Positions 24,873-33,835 of a stretch of DNA of 38,346 bases are shown piece by piece. The translations under genes and the position numbers were made by a program. The stretch's first letter is position 1. The number at the start of each line of letters is the position of its first letter. The DNA comes from Streptomyces longisporoflavus (lineage in GTDB: Bacteria > Actinomycetota > Actinomycetes > Streptomycetales > Streptomycetaceae). The stretch lies in NCBI RefSeq assembly GCF_014649775.1, contig NZ_BMTR01000042.1, forward strand, positions 1 through 38,346, given 5' to 3'. The notes beneath the pieces were generated by a model. It saw nothing but the letters and a program-made list of their open reading frames with translations. It ran no database searches and was not told the DNA's origin.

Positions 24873-25547
24873 ATGCCGCACCGCCACACCCACAGCGCCG
24901 AACCACTGCTCGCCGACGGCGGCCGCCGCGCCCTGCGCATCGGCTTCGGCGGGCCCGTCGGCTCGGGCAAGACCGCGACGGTGGCCGCCCTGTGCCGCGC
25001 CCTGCGCGACCGGCTGTCCATCGCCGTCGTCACCAACGACATCTACACCCAGGAGGACGCGGCCTTCCTGCGCCGCGAGGCCGTGCTGCCACCGGAGCGC
25101 ATCACCGCCGTGGAGACCGGAGCCTGCCCGCACACCGCCATCCGCGACGACATCTCCGCCAACCTCGAAGCCGTCGAGCAGCTCGAGCAGGACCTGGGCC
25201 CGCTCGACCTGATCCTGATCGAGTCCGGAGGAGACAACCTCACCGCCACCTTCTCCCGCGGGCTCGTCGACAGCCAGGTCTTCGTCATCGACGTGGCCAG
25301 CGGTGACGACATCCCCCGCAAAGGCGGCCCCGGCATCAGCACCGCCGACCTCCTCGTGGTCAACAAGACCGACCTGGCACCATATGTGGGAGCCGACCTG
25401 GACACCATGAGGGCCGACACCCGCAGGCAGCGGGGGGACCTGCCGTACGCCTTCACCAGCCTCACCACCCCCGACGGCATCCAGCCAATCGCCGACTGGG
25501 TCACCAGCTGCCTCGCCGCCCGGCACGCCACCGGATCCACCCAGTGA
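24873..25547 (+). CDS. ureG: Urease accessory GTPase UreG
   Basis: A 224-residue GTPase from ATG 24873 (MPHRHTHSAEPLLADGG); in-frame starts at 24837 and 24867 are possible. Walker A is GFGGPVGSGKTA. The nickel-binding CPH of UreG is in ETGACPHTAIRDD, Walker B in LDLILIESGGDNL, and the guanine-specificity motif in VVNKTDLAPYVG. The N-terminal histidines are typical of species lacking UreE and may bind nickel. UreG hydrolyses GTP to drive nickel insertion. It follows ureF by 53 nt and overlaps ureD as GTGA. Confidence 0.95.
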   Translation: MPHRHTHSAEPLLADGGRRALRIGFGGPVGSGKTATVAALCRALRDRLSIAVVTNDIYTQEDAAFLRREAVLPPERITAVETGACPHTAIRDDISANLEAVEQLEQDLGPLDLILIESGGDNLTATFSRGLVDSQVFVIDVASGDDIPRKGGPGISTADLLVVNKTDLAPYVGADLDTMRADTRRQRGDLPYAFTSLTTPDGIQPIADWVTSCLAARHATGSTQ

Positions 25548-26458
25548 CCCTCACCACCGCGAAGACGCCGGCCGTGATTCCGGCGCCGGCCGGCGAACCG
25601 CTGCAAGCCGACGGTGGTTCCCACGGTCGGCACTCCACCAAATCCGCCCCGGCCGACCCGTCCGGCGTCACCGCTACCGCCCAGATCCGGGCCGCCCACA
25701 ACGGCCGCACCACAACGGTCCCTCTCCTGCACAACGACGACCCCTTCCACCTGCGCCGGCTACGGGCCCGCGGTGAGCAGGCACGTGTCTGTGTACTCGG
25801 CGCGATGAGCGCACCGCTCGGCGGAGACCGGCTCGCCCTCGACATCACCGCCGGGAGACGGGCCCGACTGGAGGTGACCACGGCCGCCGCCACCATCGCC
25901 CTGCGCGGCCCCACCACCACCCCCGCCACATATGACGTACGGATCACGGTGGACGACGACGCAACCCTGCACTGGCTGCCCGAACCCTTGATCAGTACCC
26001 GGGGCAGCACCCTGCACCAGACATTCACCGTCGACCTCGCACCCACCTCCCGTCTGGTCATGCGGGAGGAACAACTCCTGGGCCGCTCGGGCGAGGTGCC
26101 GGGCCACCTCACCACCCGCCTGATCGTCCGCCGCGGCGGACGACCGCTCCTCGACCAGCAGACCGCCTACGGCTACCCGGCGCCGGCGTGGGACGGCCCC
26201 GCCGTCCTCGGATCCCACCGGGCGACGGGACAGCTCCTCCTGGTCGATCCTGGGCTGGGCACACCCCAGGAGCCGCATGTCATCGACGACGACCCGGCCG
26301 AGGGACACGCGGTACTGACCCCTCTCGCCGACCCCCGGGCCCTCATCGCCACCGCCGTCGCCCCGGCACCGGCCCAGCTTCGCCACCTCCTGGACACCGC
26401 CCTCGCCTACGCCTACACCTACGAGACGCCGAGGCCAGATGCCGACGGCGAGCAGTAG
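25544..26458 (+). CDS. ureD: Urease accessory protein UreD
   Basis: A 304-residue protein from GTG 25544, overlapping ureG by 4 nt. After a low-complexity first 45 residues the UreD beta-helix domain is evident: LGAMSAPLGGDRLALDITAG, LEVTTAAATIALRG, LHWLPEPLISTRGS and REEQLLGRSGEVPG. UreD (UreH) is the scaffold that binds apo-urease and channels nickel from UreG. The gene order ureAB-C-F-G-D without ureE is the usual Streptomyces urease operon. Confidence 0.92.
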   Translation: MTLTTAKTPAVIPAPAGEPLQADGGSHGRHSTKSAPADPSGVTATAQIRAAHNGRTTTVPLLHNDDPFHLRRLRARGEQARVCVLGAMSAPLGGDRLALDITAGRRARLEVTTAAATIALRGPTTTPATYDVRITVDDDATLHWLPEPLISTRGSTLHQTFTVDLAPTSRLVMREEQLLGRSGEVPGHLTTRLIVRRGGRPLLDQQTAYGYPAPAWDGPAVLGSHRATGQLLLVDPGLGTPQEPHVIDDDPAEGHAVLTPLADPRALIATAVAPAPAQLRHLLDTALAYAYTYETPRPDADGEQ

Positions 26459-26498
26459 ATCCATGAACGACGTGAACACCGAACCGGAGGACAGGAAC

Positions 26499-27095
26499 AT
26501 GGGACGAGCACTGATCGTGGTGGACGTGCAGAACGACTTCTGCGAAGGCGGCAGTGTTCCCGTGGCAGGCGGCGCCCTGGTCACCGTCAAAGTCCGCGAC
26601 CTGGTCGGACGCGCGGCAGAAGCCGGGTATCAGTACGTCGTGGCGACCCGCGACCACCACATCGACCCAGGAGACCATTTCTCCGACACCCCCGACTTCA
26701 AGACCTCCTGGCCCGTGCACTGCGTGGCCGGCACGCAAGGCTCCGACTTCCACCCGGACTTCCTCCCCGCCGTACACGCCGGAGCCCTTGACGCTGTCTT
26801 CTACAAGGGTGCCTACGAGGCCGCCTACAGCGGTTTCGAAGGCGCCGACGAGGAAGGGACGGGATTGACCGCGTGGCTGCGCGCGCACGGCGTCACCACC
26901 GTGGACGTCGTCGGTATCGCCACCGACCACTGCGTGAAGGCCACCGCCCTGGACGCCGCCGCAGCAGGATTCACCACCCGAGTCCTGCTGGACCTGACCG
27001 CCGGCGTACACCACGACACGATCCAGCAGGCTCGCGACGAACTCAGCCAAGTTGGCGTGGAACTGTCCGGCACACCCGTGGTCGCGGAGGCTTAG
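26499..27095 (+). CDS. pncA: Nicotinamidase (isochorismatase family)
   Basis: A 198-residue enzyme from ATG 26499, with GGAGG eight bases before it; an earlier in-frame ATG at 26463 lacks a site. The catalytic triad is visible: Asp9 in IVVDVQNDF, Lys in FYKGAYEAAYSGF and the nucleophilic Cys in IATDHCVKATALDA. The metal-binding Asp and His residues are in TRDHHIDPGDHF. It hydrolyses nicotinamide to nicotinate and ammonia in the NAD salvage pathway. It lies 40 nt after ureD and is probably cotranscribed, which groups two ammonia-releasing amidohydrolases. Confidence 0.93.
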   Translation: MGRALIVVDVQNDFCEGGSVPVAGGALVTVKVRDLVGRAAEAGYQYVVATRDHHIDPGDHFSDTPDFKTSWPVHCVAGTQGSDFHPDFLPAVHAGALDAVFYKGAYEAAYSGFEGADEEGTGLTAWLRAHGVTTVDVVGIATDHCVKATALDAAAAGFTTRVLLDLTAGVHHDTIQQARDELSQVGVELSGTPVVAEA

Positions 27096-27358
27096 AAGCC
27101 TCCCGGTGAGTGGAACACACGGGTCTGCCGCACGATCGGGTGACATCTGAACTGGCTTGCCCTGTGGGGCGGGCAGGCCCAGCCACCGTCACCGTTGTGG
27201 TGGTCGGCGAGACAGTCGCCGATGCACACCATCAGCTCGCGGTGCTCGGGTAGAGCACCGCGAGCCAGGGCCAGGGCGGCGACGGCGGACAGGAAGAAGG
27301 TGTGGTCAATGAAGGGAAGGCCGCCGTCGAGGTTACTCCCGTTTTTAAGGCCCTGGTC
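27092..27358 (-). pseudogene. Unidentified gene fragment
   Basis: The last 90 codons of a minus-strand frame look coding: DGGLPFIDHTFFLSAVAAL, ALPEHRELMVCIGDCLAD and HHNGDGGWACPP. The NGDGGW piece resembles a repeat of terpene-cyclase or prenyltransferase-type alpha barrels, but one repeat is not enough for a call. Upstream the frame becomes non-protein-like, so the 5' part is missing. It faces pncA and overlaps its stop. Confidence 0.35.
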
Positions 27359-27560
27359 GATCATCCAAGGGCCGGTCTGCGGCTGGAGCGATCCCGCCAT
27401 CGGAGCCGGGCGCACCCTCGCAGCCCTGGTGTTCGCCTTGCTCCTGCGGTGAGAGAGGCACCACCCGGAGGATGTACCTCTGGTTCGAGGGTGGCGGCTG
27501 CGCGGCTGGCGGCATGAGGGGCCAACGCAGTGCGCACAGGCGCGATGGCAGGATGACAGC

Positions 27561-28085
27561 ATGGTGACGAAACAGCCGTGGACGGGGCTCCACGGTGACC
27601 TGCTGGCAGCGAAGGCAATGGTGTACGACCCAAGCGATTTCGCCTGCTCGCTGCCGGTGCCCGAACCGGAGAGTGCTGAGTACGCGGCTTGCGCGTTCAC
27701 ACTCGATGGTCGCTCGGTTCGGTTCCGCGTGGCCAAGACCACCCCGACGAAGGTGGGCCAGTTCGTCACCGTGTGGCAGCGGTCCAAGGAGGGGCCGATC
27801 CGGCCCTTCGACGCCGGCGACGCCGTGGACCTCTTCGTCATCAGCAGCCGCGCCGACGACGGCTTCGGGCAGTTCGCGTTCCCGTGCGAGGTGTTGTGCG
27901 AGCGCAACATCGTCTCCCGCAACGGCTCCGGCGGGAAGCGTGGATTCCGCGTCTATCCGCCGTGGGCGGCCACGACCAACCGGCAGGCCCGCAGCACCCA
28001 GGCATGGCAGGTGAACTACTTCTTCGACCTCGGCCAGGACAGGCCGTCCGAGCCGACGCGCGCCCACGCCCTCTACCACCCATAA
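27561..28085 (+). CDS. MepB family protein
   Basis: A 174-residue cytosolic protein. The MepB signature is clear: FRVAKTTPTKVGQFVTVWQR, PFDAGDAVDLFVI, then FPCEVLCERNIVS, GKRGFRVYPPW and TQAWQVNYFFDL. In Staphylococcus aureus mepB is cotranscribed with the MepA efflux pump and MepR; its own biochemical role is not established. Here it stands alone. GCAGGA or CAGGAT lies before the ATG, serving either as a ribosome site or as a -10 box six bases away. Confidence 0.85.
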   Translation: MVTKQPWTGLHGDLLAAKAMVYDPSDFACSLPVPEPESAEYAACAFTLDGRSVRFRVAKTTPTKVGQFVTVWQRSKEGPIRPFDAGDAVDLFVISSRADDGFGQFAFPCEVLCERNIVSRNGSGGKRGFRVYPPWAATTNRQARSTQAWQVNYFFDLGQDRPSEPTRAHALYHP

Positions 28086-28157
28086 GCGACCGCTGCGCCA
28101 TGGCGTCCGGCGGCCTGCAACTCAACCACTGATCACATCGGAACGACTCGTCTAGAC

Positions 28158-28331
28158 CGACGACCAGGACCCGGCGGCCAGTGGGGAGAGGCCTTCGGCG
28201 ACGACACCGTCGCCGCCGCGATGATCGACCGTCTGGTCCACCACGCGGAGGTCATCTCGCTCAAGGGAGACAGCTACCGGATGCGCGGCCGCGACCTCGG
28301 ACGGGTTCCAGCCGCCAACACCGGGGAATGA
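28158..28331 (+). pseudogene. IS21-family IstB C-terminal remnant
   Basis: The frame ending at TGA 28329 reads QWGEAFGDDTVAAAMIDRL, VHHAEVISLKGDSYRMRG and RDLGRVPAAN. This is the C-terminus of IstB-like ATP-binding helpers. Nothing else of the element remains. It derives from a different IstB region than the remnant at 19128. Confidence 0.75.
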
Positions 28332-28527
28332 CCAACATCAACTGACCAGCAGGGGGCACTTTTCAACCGCCGGTTCTGGCTCACAATTAAAGCGTCGCCG
28401 ACAGACGAGTTCCTCCTGCGCCACCAGGATGTGCTCGAGCAGTCACAGCAGGGAAGAGGAGCCTTCGGTGCATGCCGTACTCCGGTGGGGGTAGGCGCCA
28501 CGATTCGGGCTTGAACAGAGGAGGGAC

Positions 28528-30267
28528 ATGGACGACGTCGCCGCTCCAGGCAGGGAAAACGCTCCCCTGTCCGGGCACCAGGCACGTTCTGGCGCCCTGC
28601 TCGACGGAACGCTGGAAAACCTGCGGGCGTCCGCCATCGCGGTTGATGGTGACGGCCTCATCGTCGCGGTCAACAGCGCGGCCCGAAGCCTGCTGGGCAG
28701 GAAGGCCTCGGAGCTTGTCGGTCAGGACTTCCACGACCTGCTGCACCGGGACAGATACGGGCACTCAGTGCCGCGCACGCGCTGCCAGATCAGGAAGGCT
28801 CTCCTCGCGGGGGACACCCGACATGGCGACGCCGAGTGGTTCGTCCGGGGCGACGGCACACTGGTGCGGTTGTCCTGGCTGGTCACGCCTTATGCGCCCG
28901 GTCCGATCGGGGCGGGCTCGCTGACGCTGCTGTACGAGGCAGAGCAGTCGGACGTGCGCCACAGCGACGGCGGGCAGTCCGCGCCGCTGACGGAACTGGA
29001 CCGCCTGACCCTGCTGGCGGAGACGACCACGCAGCTCACATCCACCCTGGACATCGACGAGGCGCTGCGCCGGCTGGCGGCCCTGACCGTGCCCCGGCTG
29101 GCGGACTGGGCGGTCTTCGACCTGCTCACCGAACGTGACGAAGTACGACGTGTTCTCGTGATGGAGCACAAGGACGGCATTCTCCTCGAGCGGGATGACC
29201 TGCAAGGCCCCATGCCCCCGGTCCCGGCAGAGTCGCCGATGCCCTTGTCGCGGGCCCTGCGCGGCGCCGCCTCCTCCCTGGCCGGTCCCGCCACCTACCA
29301 AGGCCCGCCCGACTCCGGCATCGCGGTCGAGCAGCAGCGCCTGTTCACCGCAACAGGAATGCACTCCGCCGCCATCGCACCCATTCGCGGACTGCGCGAC
29401 GTACTCGGCGCCCTGACCCTGGGCCGCGCCCAGCGTCACGACGCCTTCACCCCTGCCGACCTGCCGCTGCTGGAAGACCTCACCCGCCGGGCGGGCCTGG
29501 CACTGGACAACGCACGCCTGTACCAGCGCCAGCGCAAAGTCGCCGAGACCATGCAACGCCACCTGCTGCCCCAGCTGCCCGTCCTGCCCGGACTGCAGAT
29601 GACCGCACGCTACGTACCCGCTCCGGACGCCTCCTCCGTGGGCGGCGACTGGTACGACGCCTTCGCTCTGGGCGCCCAAGCCCACGCACTGGCCATCGGC
29701 GACGTCGTCGGACACGACCTCGACGCCGCAGCCGGCATGGCGCAGGTCCGCAACATGCTGCGCGCCTTCGCCTGGTCCCACCCCGAAACCGCACCCAGCG
29801 CCGTTGTCACACAGCTCGACGAGGCAGTGATGCACATAGCCGAGGTACCCATGGCCACCATGATCCTCGCCAGCCTCACACGCGGCGACGACACCCTCTG
29901 GCGCCTGCGCTGGACCAACGCCGGCCACCCGCCACCCCTGCTCATCACCCACGACGGCCAGACCCGCTACCTCGACGAGGCTCACGGCATACTCCTCGGC
30001 ACCGGCGTCACCAGACCCCGCCCCGACGCCGTCACCGTCCTGCCACCCCGGGCCACGCTCCTGCTCTACACCGACGGACTGGTCGAATCCCCGCACCACT
30101 CCATCGATCACGGACTTGACCGCCTGCGCCGACACGCGGCCTCCCTCGCCCACCGCCCCCTCGACTCCTTCTGCGACCTGCTGCTGGACCAGGTCCGCCC
30201 CAGCGACAACGACGACGACGTCGCCATGATCGCGCTGCGCACACCCCCTCCCGTACGACCCGTCTGA
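28528..30267 (+). CDS. PAS-GAF-PP2C (SpoIIE-type) serine phosphatase
   Basis: A 579-residue soluble regulator. Residues about 25-135 form a PAS domain (AIAVDGDGLIVAVNSAARSLLG, WFVRGDGTLVRLSW). Residues about 165-330 form a GAF domain (LDIDEALRRLAALTVPRLADW to LTRRAGLALDNARLY). Residues about 345-570 are a PPM/SpoIIE phosphatase, with metal-binding Asp residues in SSVGGDWYDAF, IGDVVGHDLDAAAGMAQ, LLYTDGLVE and NDDDVAMI. It would dephosphorylate an anti-sigma-factor antagonist in response to redox, light or ligand; no such partner lies nearby. GAGGAGG precedes the ATG by 4 nt. Such phosphatases are very abundant in Streptomyces. Confidence 0.92.
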   Translation: MDDVAAPGRENAPLSGHQARSGALLDGTLENLRASAIAVDGDGLIVAVNSAARSLLGRKASELVGQDFHDLLHRDRYGHSVPRTRCQIRKALLAGDTRHGDAEWFVRGDGTLVRLSWLVTPYAPGPIGAGSLTLLYEAEQSDVRHSDGGQSAPLTELDRLTLLAETTTQLTSTLDIDEALRRLAALTVPRLADWAVFDLLTERDEVRRVLVMEHKDGILLERDDLQGPMPPVPAESPMPLSRALRGAASSLAGPATYQGPPDSGIAVEQQRLFTATGMHSAAIAPIRGLRDVLGALTLGRAQRHDAFTPADLPLLEDLTRRAGLALDNARLYQRQRKVAETMQRHLLPQLPVLPGLQMTARYVPAPDASSVGGDWYDAFALGAQAHALAIGDVVGHDLDAAAGMAQVRNMLRAFAWSHPETAPSAVVTQLDEAVMHIAEVPMATMILASLTRGDDTLWRLRWTNAGHPPPLLITHDGQTRYLDEAHGILLGTGVTRPRPDAVTVLPPRATLLLYTDGLVESPHHSIDHGLDRLRRHAASLAHRPLDSFCDLLLDQVRPSDNDDDVAMIALRTPPPVRPV

Positions 30268-30937
30268 CCCGCTCGTGAGGCAGATCAAGTGGGCGGAACA
30301 GGAGACGGTCGAACTCCTGAGCCAGTGAGCTGAGGCTTCGAACGCCTCTCTCCGCCGCGCGAGAACTTCGCGCGCTGCGGGCTCCGCACTGCACCGCCGG
30401 TGAGCGGCCGCTGGACCGCCGCCAACGGAGCAGACTAGGCCGAGAACTGGCACTGCCTCACCTCCACCGAGATCGCCGTCATCGACCACCCCGACGACGA
30501 GGACTCCCTGCCCTACGTGGTCGTCGCCGCACGACTGTGCACGCACGCCCTGGCCTGGCTCGGCCGCATCCAGCACCCGCCTTGCCCGTCCACGCAGCCA
30601 TTCAGATGGACATGGACCATCCCGGCTACCGGCGAACCATCGACGGCGACAGCGAGGAGCACCAGCCAGTGGCGACTGAGGCCAAGGGCGCGGGACGGCA
30701 TGAACCGGTCGAGCAGCGCTTGGGAAGTGATCGCCGTGGCGTCGGCCGTCATCGTCAGGATTGGCCGCGGCACCCGCCAGGGTCCCGCTCCCCTTCCCCT
30801 GCAGCGTGCCCAGCCGACAAGTTTGCTCGCGGCGGGGTGAGGTCATCCGCTCCAGGGAACCCTTGCGAGGACAAGTCCCCGGACGTCGGCAGCACCGGAT
30901 GCCCGGAGCCGGCGCGCAACGTGCTGGAGCTGCGATC
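30268..30937. other. Stretch with faint coding debris
   Basis: A plus-strand segment near 30450-30590 reads CLTSTEIAVIDHPDDEDSLPY and VVVAARLCTHALAWLGRI. This looks protein-like but has no start, and a stop at 30436 precedes it. I cannot name it. On the other strand a frame at 30773-30513 is open but unconvincing. Confidence 0.35.
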
Positions 30938-31574
30938 CGCTCGTCGACCAGGAGGTCGGTCGCCCCCTCGATGTGGCCGGTTCCTCCGGTCCATGTCAGC
31001 GCGGCGGCATGCGCGGCCGCGGCCGCGCTTTTCTCGTCCAGAGTGCGGTTCGCGGGCCGGGCCGTCTCGGCATGCTTCACCAGCCGGTGGCCGCCCGGCG
31101 GGCTGAGGGGGAAGGCCCGGGTCACGTCCTCCGTGTAGGCGGCGTCCATGATCGCCTCGATGTGCTGGAGAGGCCTGCGGCCCGTGTGGGTGGGGTTCCC
31201 GGTGACGTAGTCGACGCCGTGCATCGCCTCGGGGTGGCTTTCCAGCCAGCCGACGAGAGCCGACCGAAGATCATCGCCCAGCAGGCCCTCCCCTCGTACT
31301 TCAGCTTGTGGATCTTGTCGCGCAGGGCTCCGGAATACATGGCGACCGCGTCGACGCGGGAGAATCCGCGTTCGGCTTCCGGCAGCGCGCACACCCGGTT
31401 GCTGCACGGCCTGCCGGGTGTAAGGGCCTGGGAGCAGACGGGGCAGTGGGGCTCGGCGACGGGCTGGAGGGTGCGGCCGGCGCAGCGGGAGCACAGGCGG
31501 GCGGTGCCGGTGATGCGGTAGGCGCATACCGGGCAGTCGGGGAAGCCTGCCGGATCCGGGAGGCCTGCCGTCAC
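30938..31574 (-). pseudogene. ComF-like phosphoribosyltransferase, frameshifted and truncated
   Basis: From GTG 31574, which overlaps the dprA stop as GTGA, the protein has two zinc-ribbon pairs (CPVCAYRITGTARLCSRC and CPVCSQAL...CSNRVC) and then FSRVDAVAMYSGALRDKIHKL, the ComFC core start. A shift near 31262 moves the sense to another frame: ALVGWLESHPEAMHGVDY, RRPLQHIEAIMDAAYTEDV, then RTLDEKSAAAAAHA. The match ends at TDLLVDE, immediately before the PRPP-binding loop (usually VDDxxTTG). The catalytic motif is gone, so the enzyme is certainly inactive. Confidence 0.75.
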
Positions 31575-32536
31575 AGGTCGGCCAGGGCGAGCTGCTGGCG
31601 CTGCCGGCCGGCGGCCTGGATGTGCGCTGCCCGGCCCAGGCGGTCGGTGATGTCGCTGGAGGCAGTGACCAGGATCGCCTTGTTCTCGTCGAGCATCTTT
31701 TCGGCCCAGGGCTGGGTGTCGGCGAGGGAACGCATCAGGAAGACGAGCTTGCCGTGCTCGGCGGCCAGGCGGGCCTGCATCTTGGCGCCCGACGTGCCGG
31801 AGGCCTCGATGACGACGCTGCCCAGGGTGGTGCCGGACGTGACGACGTTGCGGCGGGGGAAGGTGTACTTCGCCGGAGGGCTGGTGGGCCAGAACTGGCT
31901 CAGCAGCGCTCCGCCGGCGGCGAGGATCGCGTTCGCGAGCGGCCGGTTCTCGGCCGGGTAGACCGGGGCGGCGATGCCGGTGCCCATGACGGCGAAGGTC
32001 CGGCCGCCCGCGGCGAGCGCGGCCCGGTGGGCGGCGGCGTCGATGCCCTTGGCGAGACCGCTGGCGATCACGACGTCGTGCTCGACGAGCTCGCGGGCCA
32101 TCCGGGCCGCCCGGCGCATCCCGTCCTCGGAGGCCTGGCGGGTGCCGACGACGGCGACGGAGCGGGCATCGCGCTGATCGAGCCCGCCGCGCTAGAAGAG
32201 GAACGGCGGCAGATTGCCGATCATGCGGAGGTTCGCCGGGTAGTCCCTGTCCAGGACGGTCACCAGACGCGCACCCGCCTTATCGGCCGCGGCGAGTTCG
32301 TCGTCGACACGGGCACGGGCATCGTCGAGGCCAGTGGCCAGGGCCCGCTGCAGCAAGGGGCGGTTCTTCGTCGCGGCACGCGAGTCCTCGCGCACCTGCC
32401 CGTCCATGAGCGCGGCCAGACCCTCGGGGCTCTGAGCGCCACGGGCGAACAGGCTCCAGTCGAGGGTGGCATCGCCGGCGCGCAGCGCGCACAGGGTCAG
32501 CACATCGTGCTGCTCAGCGGTGATATCGAGGTCCAT
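31571..32536 (-). pseudogene. DprA-like DNA-processing protein with amber stop
   Basis: The first 114 codons give a helical start (MDLDITAEQHDVLTLCALR) and DKAGARLVTVLDRDYPANLR, then TAG at 32192-32194 in LPPFLF-stop-RGGLD, where the family usually has FLFYRG. The same frame continues with VAVVGTRQASEDG, the SLOG/DprA nucleotide-binding signature IASGLAKGIDAAAHRAAL, VMGTGI...VYPAEN and YTFPRRNVVTSGT, ending at 31573. Repaired, it is a 321-residue DprA-type protein. DprA loads RecA on incoming single-stranded DNA in transformation, but stand-alone SLOG proteins in accessory regions have other roles. It is coupled to the ComF-like gene. Confidence 0.82.
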
Positions 32537-32778
32537 CGGGTGTCCTTCTACTCATGGCCCCGGAATGTTCGAAGGATGAAGCAAGGCTCTCGGGCCACCT
32601 CCATCGTGGCCTACGCACTCTGCGTACGGGAGGGAAGTGTGGGCTCTTCACGGCGTCCGGGACATCATGGCCTTCAGCGCATCGTCCGGGCGGGCCCGTC
32701 CTGCAGCTGCGATGATGGGTGCCGTCACGAAGCTCGGGGAGGTCCTCGCGGCAGTAGGAGCCGACGGTCGCCGACCTG

Positions 32779-32885
32779 GCTGGCCAAACCCCCGCGGTCC
32801 AAGCCGCACTTCACCCCCACCTGATCCTCCTGGATCAACCAGGTCGAGCGGTGGTTCGGCTACCTGGCCCACCCGGGGCGACCTG
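32779..32885 (+). pseudogene. IS630-family transposase remnant
   Basis: The frame reads WLAKPPRSKPHFTPT, a TGA, then SSWINQVERWFGYLA. The HFTPTSSSWxNQVERWF block is diagnostic of IS630 transposases (region around the catalytic Glu). The remainder is absent. Confidence 0.75.
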
Positions 32886-33080
32886 CGCGGTTGCGGTGGG
32901 AGCGTCCATCGCGCACTGCGCGAGTGTCCGAGATCCAGTGCGGTGATCGTGGGGACACGTCAGAGGGCCAGGGGGTGCACACCTGCCACGTCTTCCAGGG
33001 CGCGAAACCGGGGCCCGCCCCCGTGCGCGGGAAGCAGTGGCACGCCCGTTTCGATACCCGCCGTGTGCGCTGCGGCCGTA

Positions 33081-33245
33081 TCACGAGTGTCGCGTAGCCT
33101 GCGCCCATGCCGTGAGCAACTCCTCGTACTCCTTGCGTTGTTCGGCGCTGAGAACGCCGCCGCTGCGGAGCATCAGAGCACGGATCCGAGCGTTCAGCTC
33201 GTCAGCTGACCGGCCCGCCATCGGCTGCTGCCGGGTATCCGCCAT
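33081..33245 (-). CDS. Small hypothetical protein
   Basis: A 54-residue protein from ATG 33245 (MADTRQQPMAGRSADELNA), ending RKEYEELLTAWAQATRHS. It is a single charged helix pair with the ELNARIRAL...LSAEQRKEYEELL pattern, which I recall from short conserved Streptomyces proteins of unknown function. The start is supported by a leaderless-type promoter: TTGCCC, 18 bp, TACGTT, 7 bp, ATG. The longer frame to 33335 has no support. Confidence 0.6.
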   Translation of the reverse strand: MADTRQQPMAGRSADELNARIRALMLRSGGVLSAEQRKEYEELLTAWAQATRHS

Positions 33246-33252
33246 GGCGCAG

Positions 33253-33282
33253 AACGTAACGCCACAACAAAGCCTTGGGCAA
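33253..33282 (-). promoter_or_regulatory. Leaderless promoter of the 54-residue gene
   Basis: On the minus strand TTGCCC (33282-33277) and TACGTT (33258-33253) are 18 bp apart, and the ATG at 33245 follows seven bases later. This is the best -35/-10 pair among the leaderless starts in the window. Confidence 0.5.
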
Positions 33283-33335
33283 AGCTTGAATGCGCATGCC
33301 GACCCGTTCCGGCCGGGACTCGCCCCACCGTCCAC

Positions 33336-33835
33336 GCGTCCCCTTCACCTCCGCGGCCCCGACAGCCTGCACGTCGGGCGACATGGGCGCGCTGGGCACG
33401 GCTGCTGTGGCTCTGGCGGCATCCGGCGGAGGATGGCCGAAGGAACGCGGTATGCGCGCCGGTGACCGGCATGTCCCCGGGGTCATCGCATCAGGCCGTC
33501 GGCGGCGACGAGGGCTCGCTGCGCGGTTGCGACCACGATCCGGTCCCCATCGCTGAGAGACGAGCGCTTCATCCGGGCGGCCACGGGCATCGAAGCTGGC
33601 CGTGAGGCTTTTCCCTCCTGCTTCGGCTCCCAGACATCGATGTCGGCCCGCCCTCGGGTGCCGGCCAGGGCGGCAACGCCCCTCTCGGCCGTGCCGGGGT
33701 GCGGGTGACGCAAGCCATCCGCCGCGGGGCCGGGCGGATGGCTTCGCCGTACTCAGGCGGGCCTGCGCCGCTCGGAGCGTTGCGGGGTGAGCCCGCCGAT
33801 GGTGACCGGGGCAGCAGGCTCACCCCGGGGCACGG
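33336..33835. other. Stretch without a supported gene
   Basis: A minus-strand frame at 33713-33483 ends with ARMKRSSLSDGDRIVVATAQ and ALVAADGLMR, which could be the end of a small regulatory protein. The first half is not protein-like and no start is convincing. Otherwise I see nothing. Confidence 0.35.

Noticed and set aside
28765..31527. 920-residue minus-strand frame
   Set aside because: Mostly antisense of the PAS-GAF-PP2C gene; only its first ~200 codons hold the shifted ComF-like segment.
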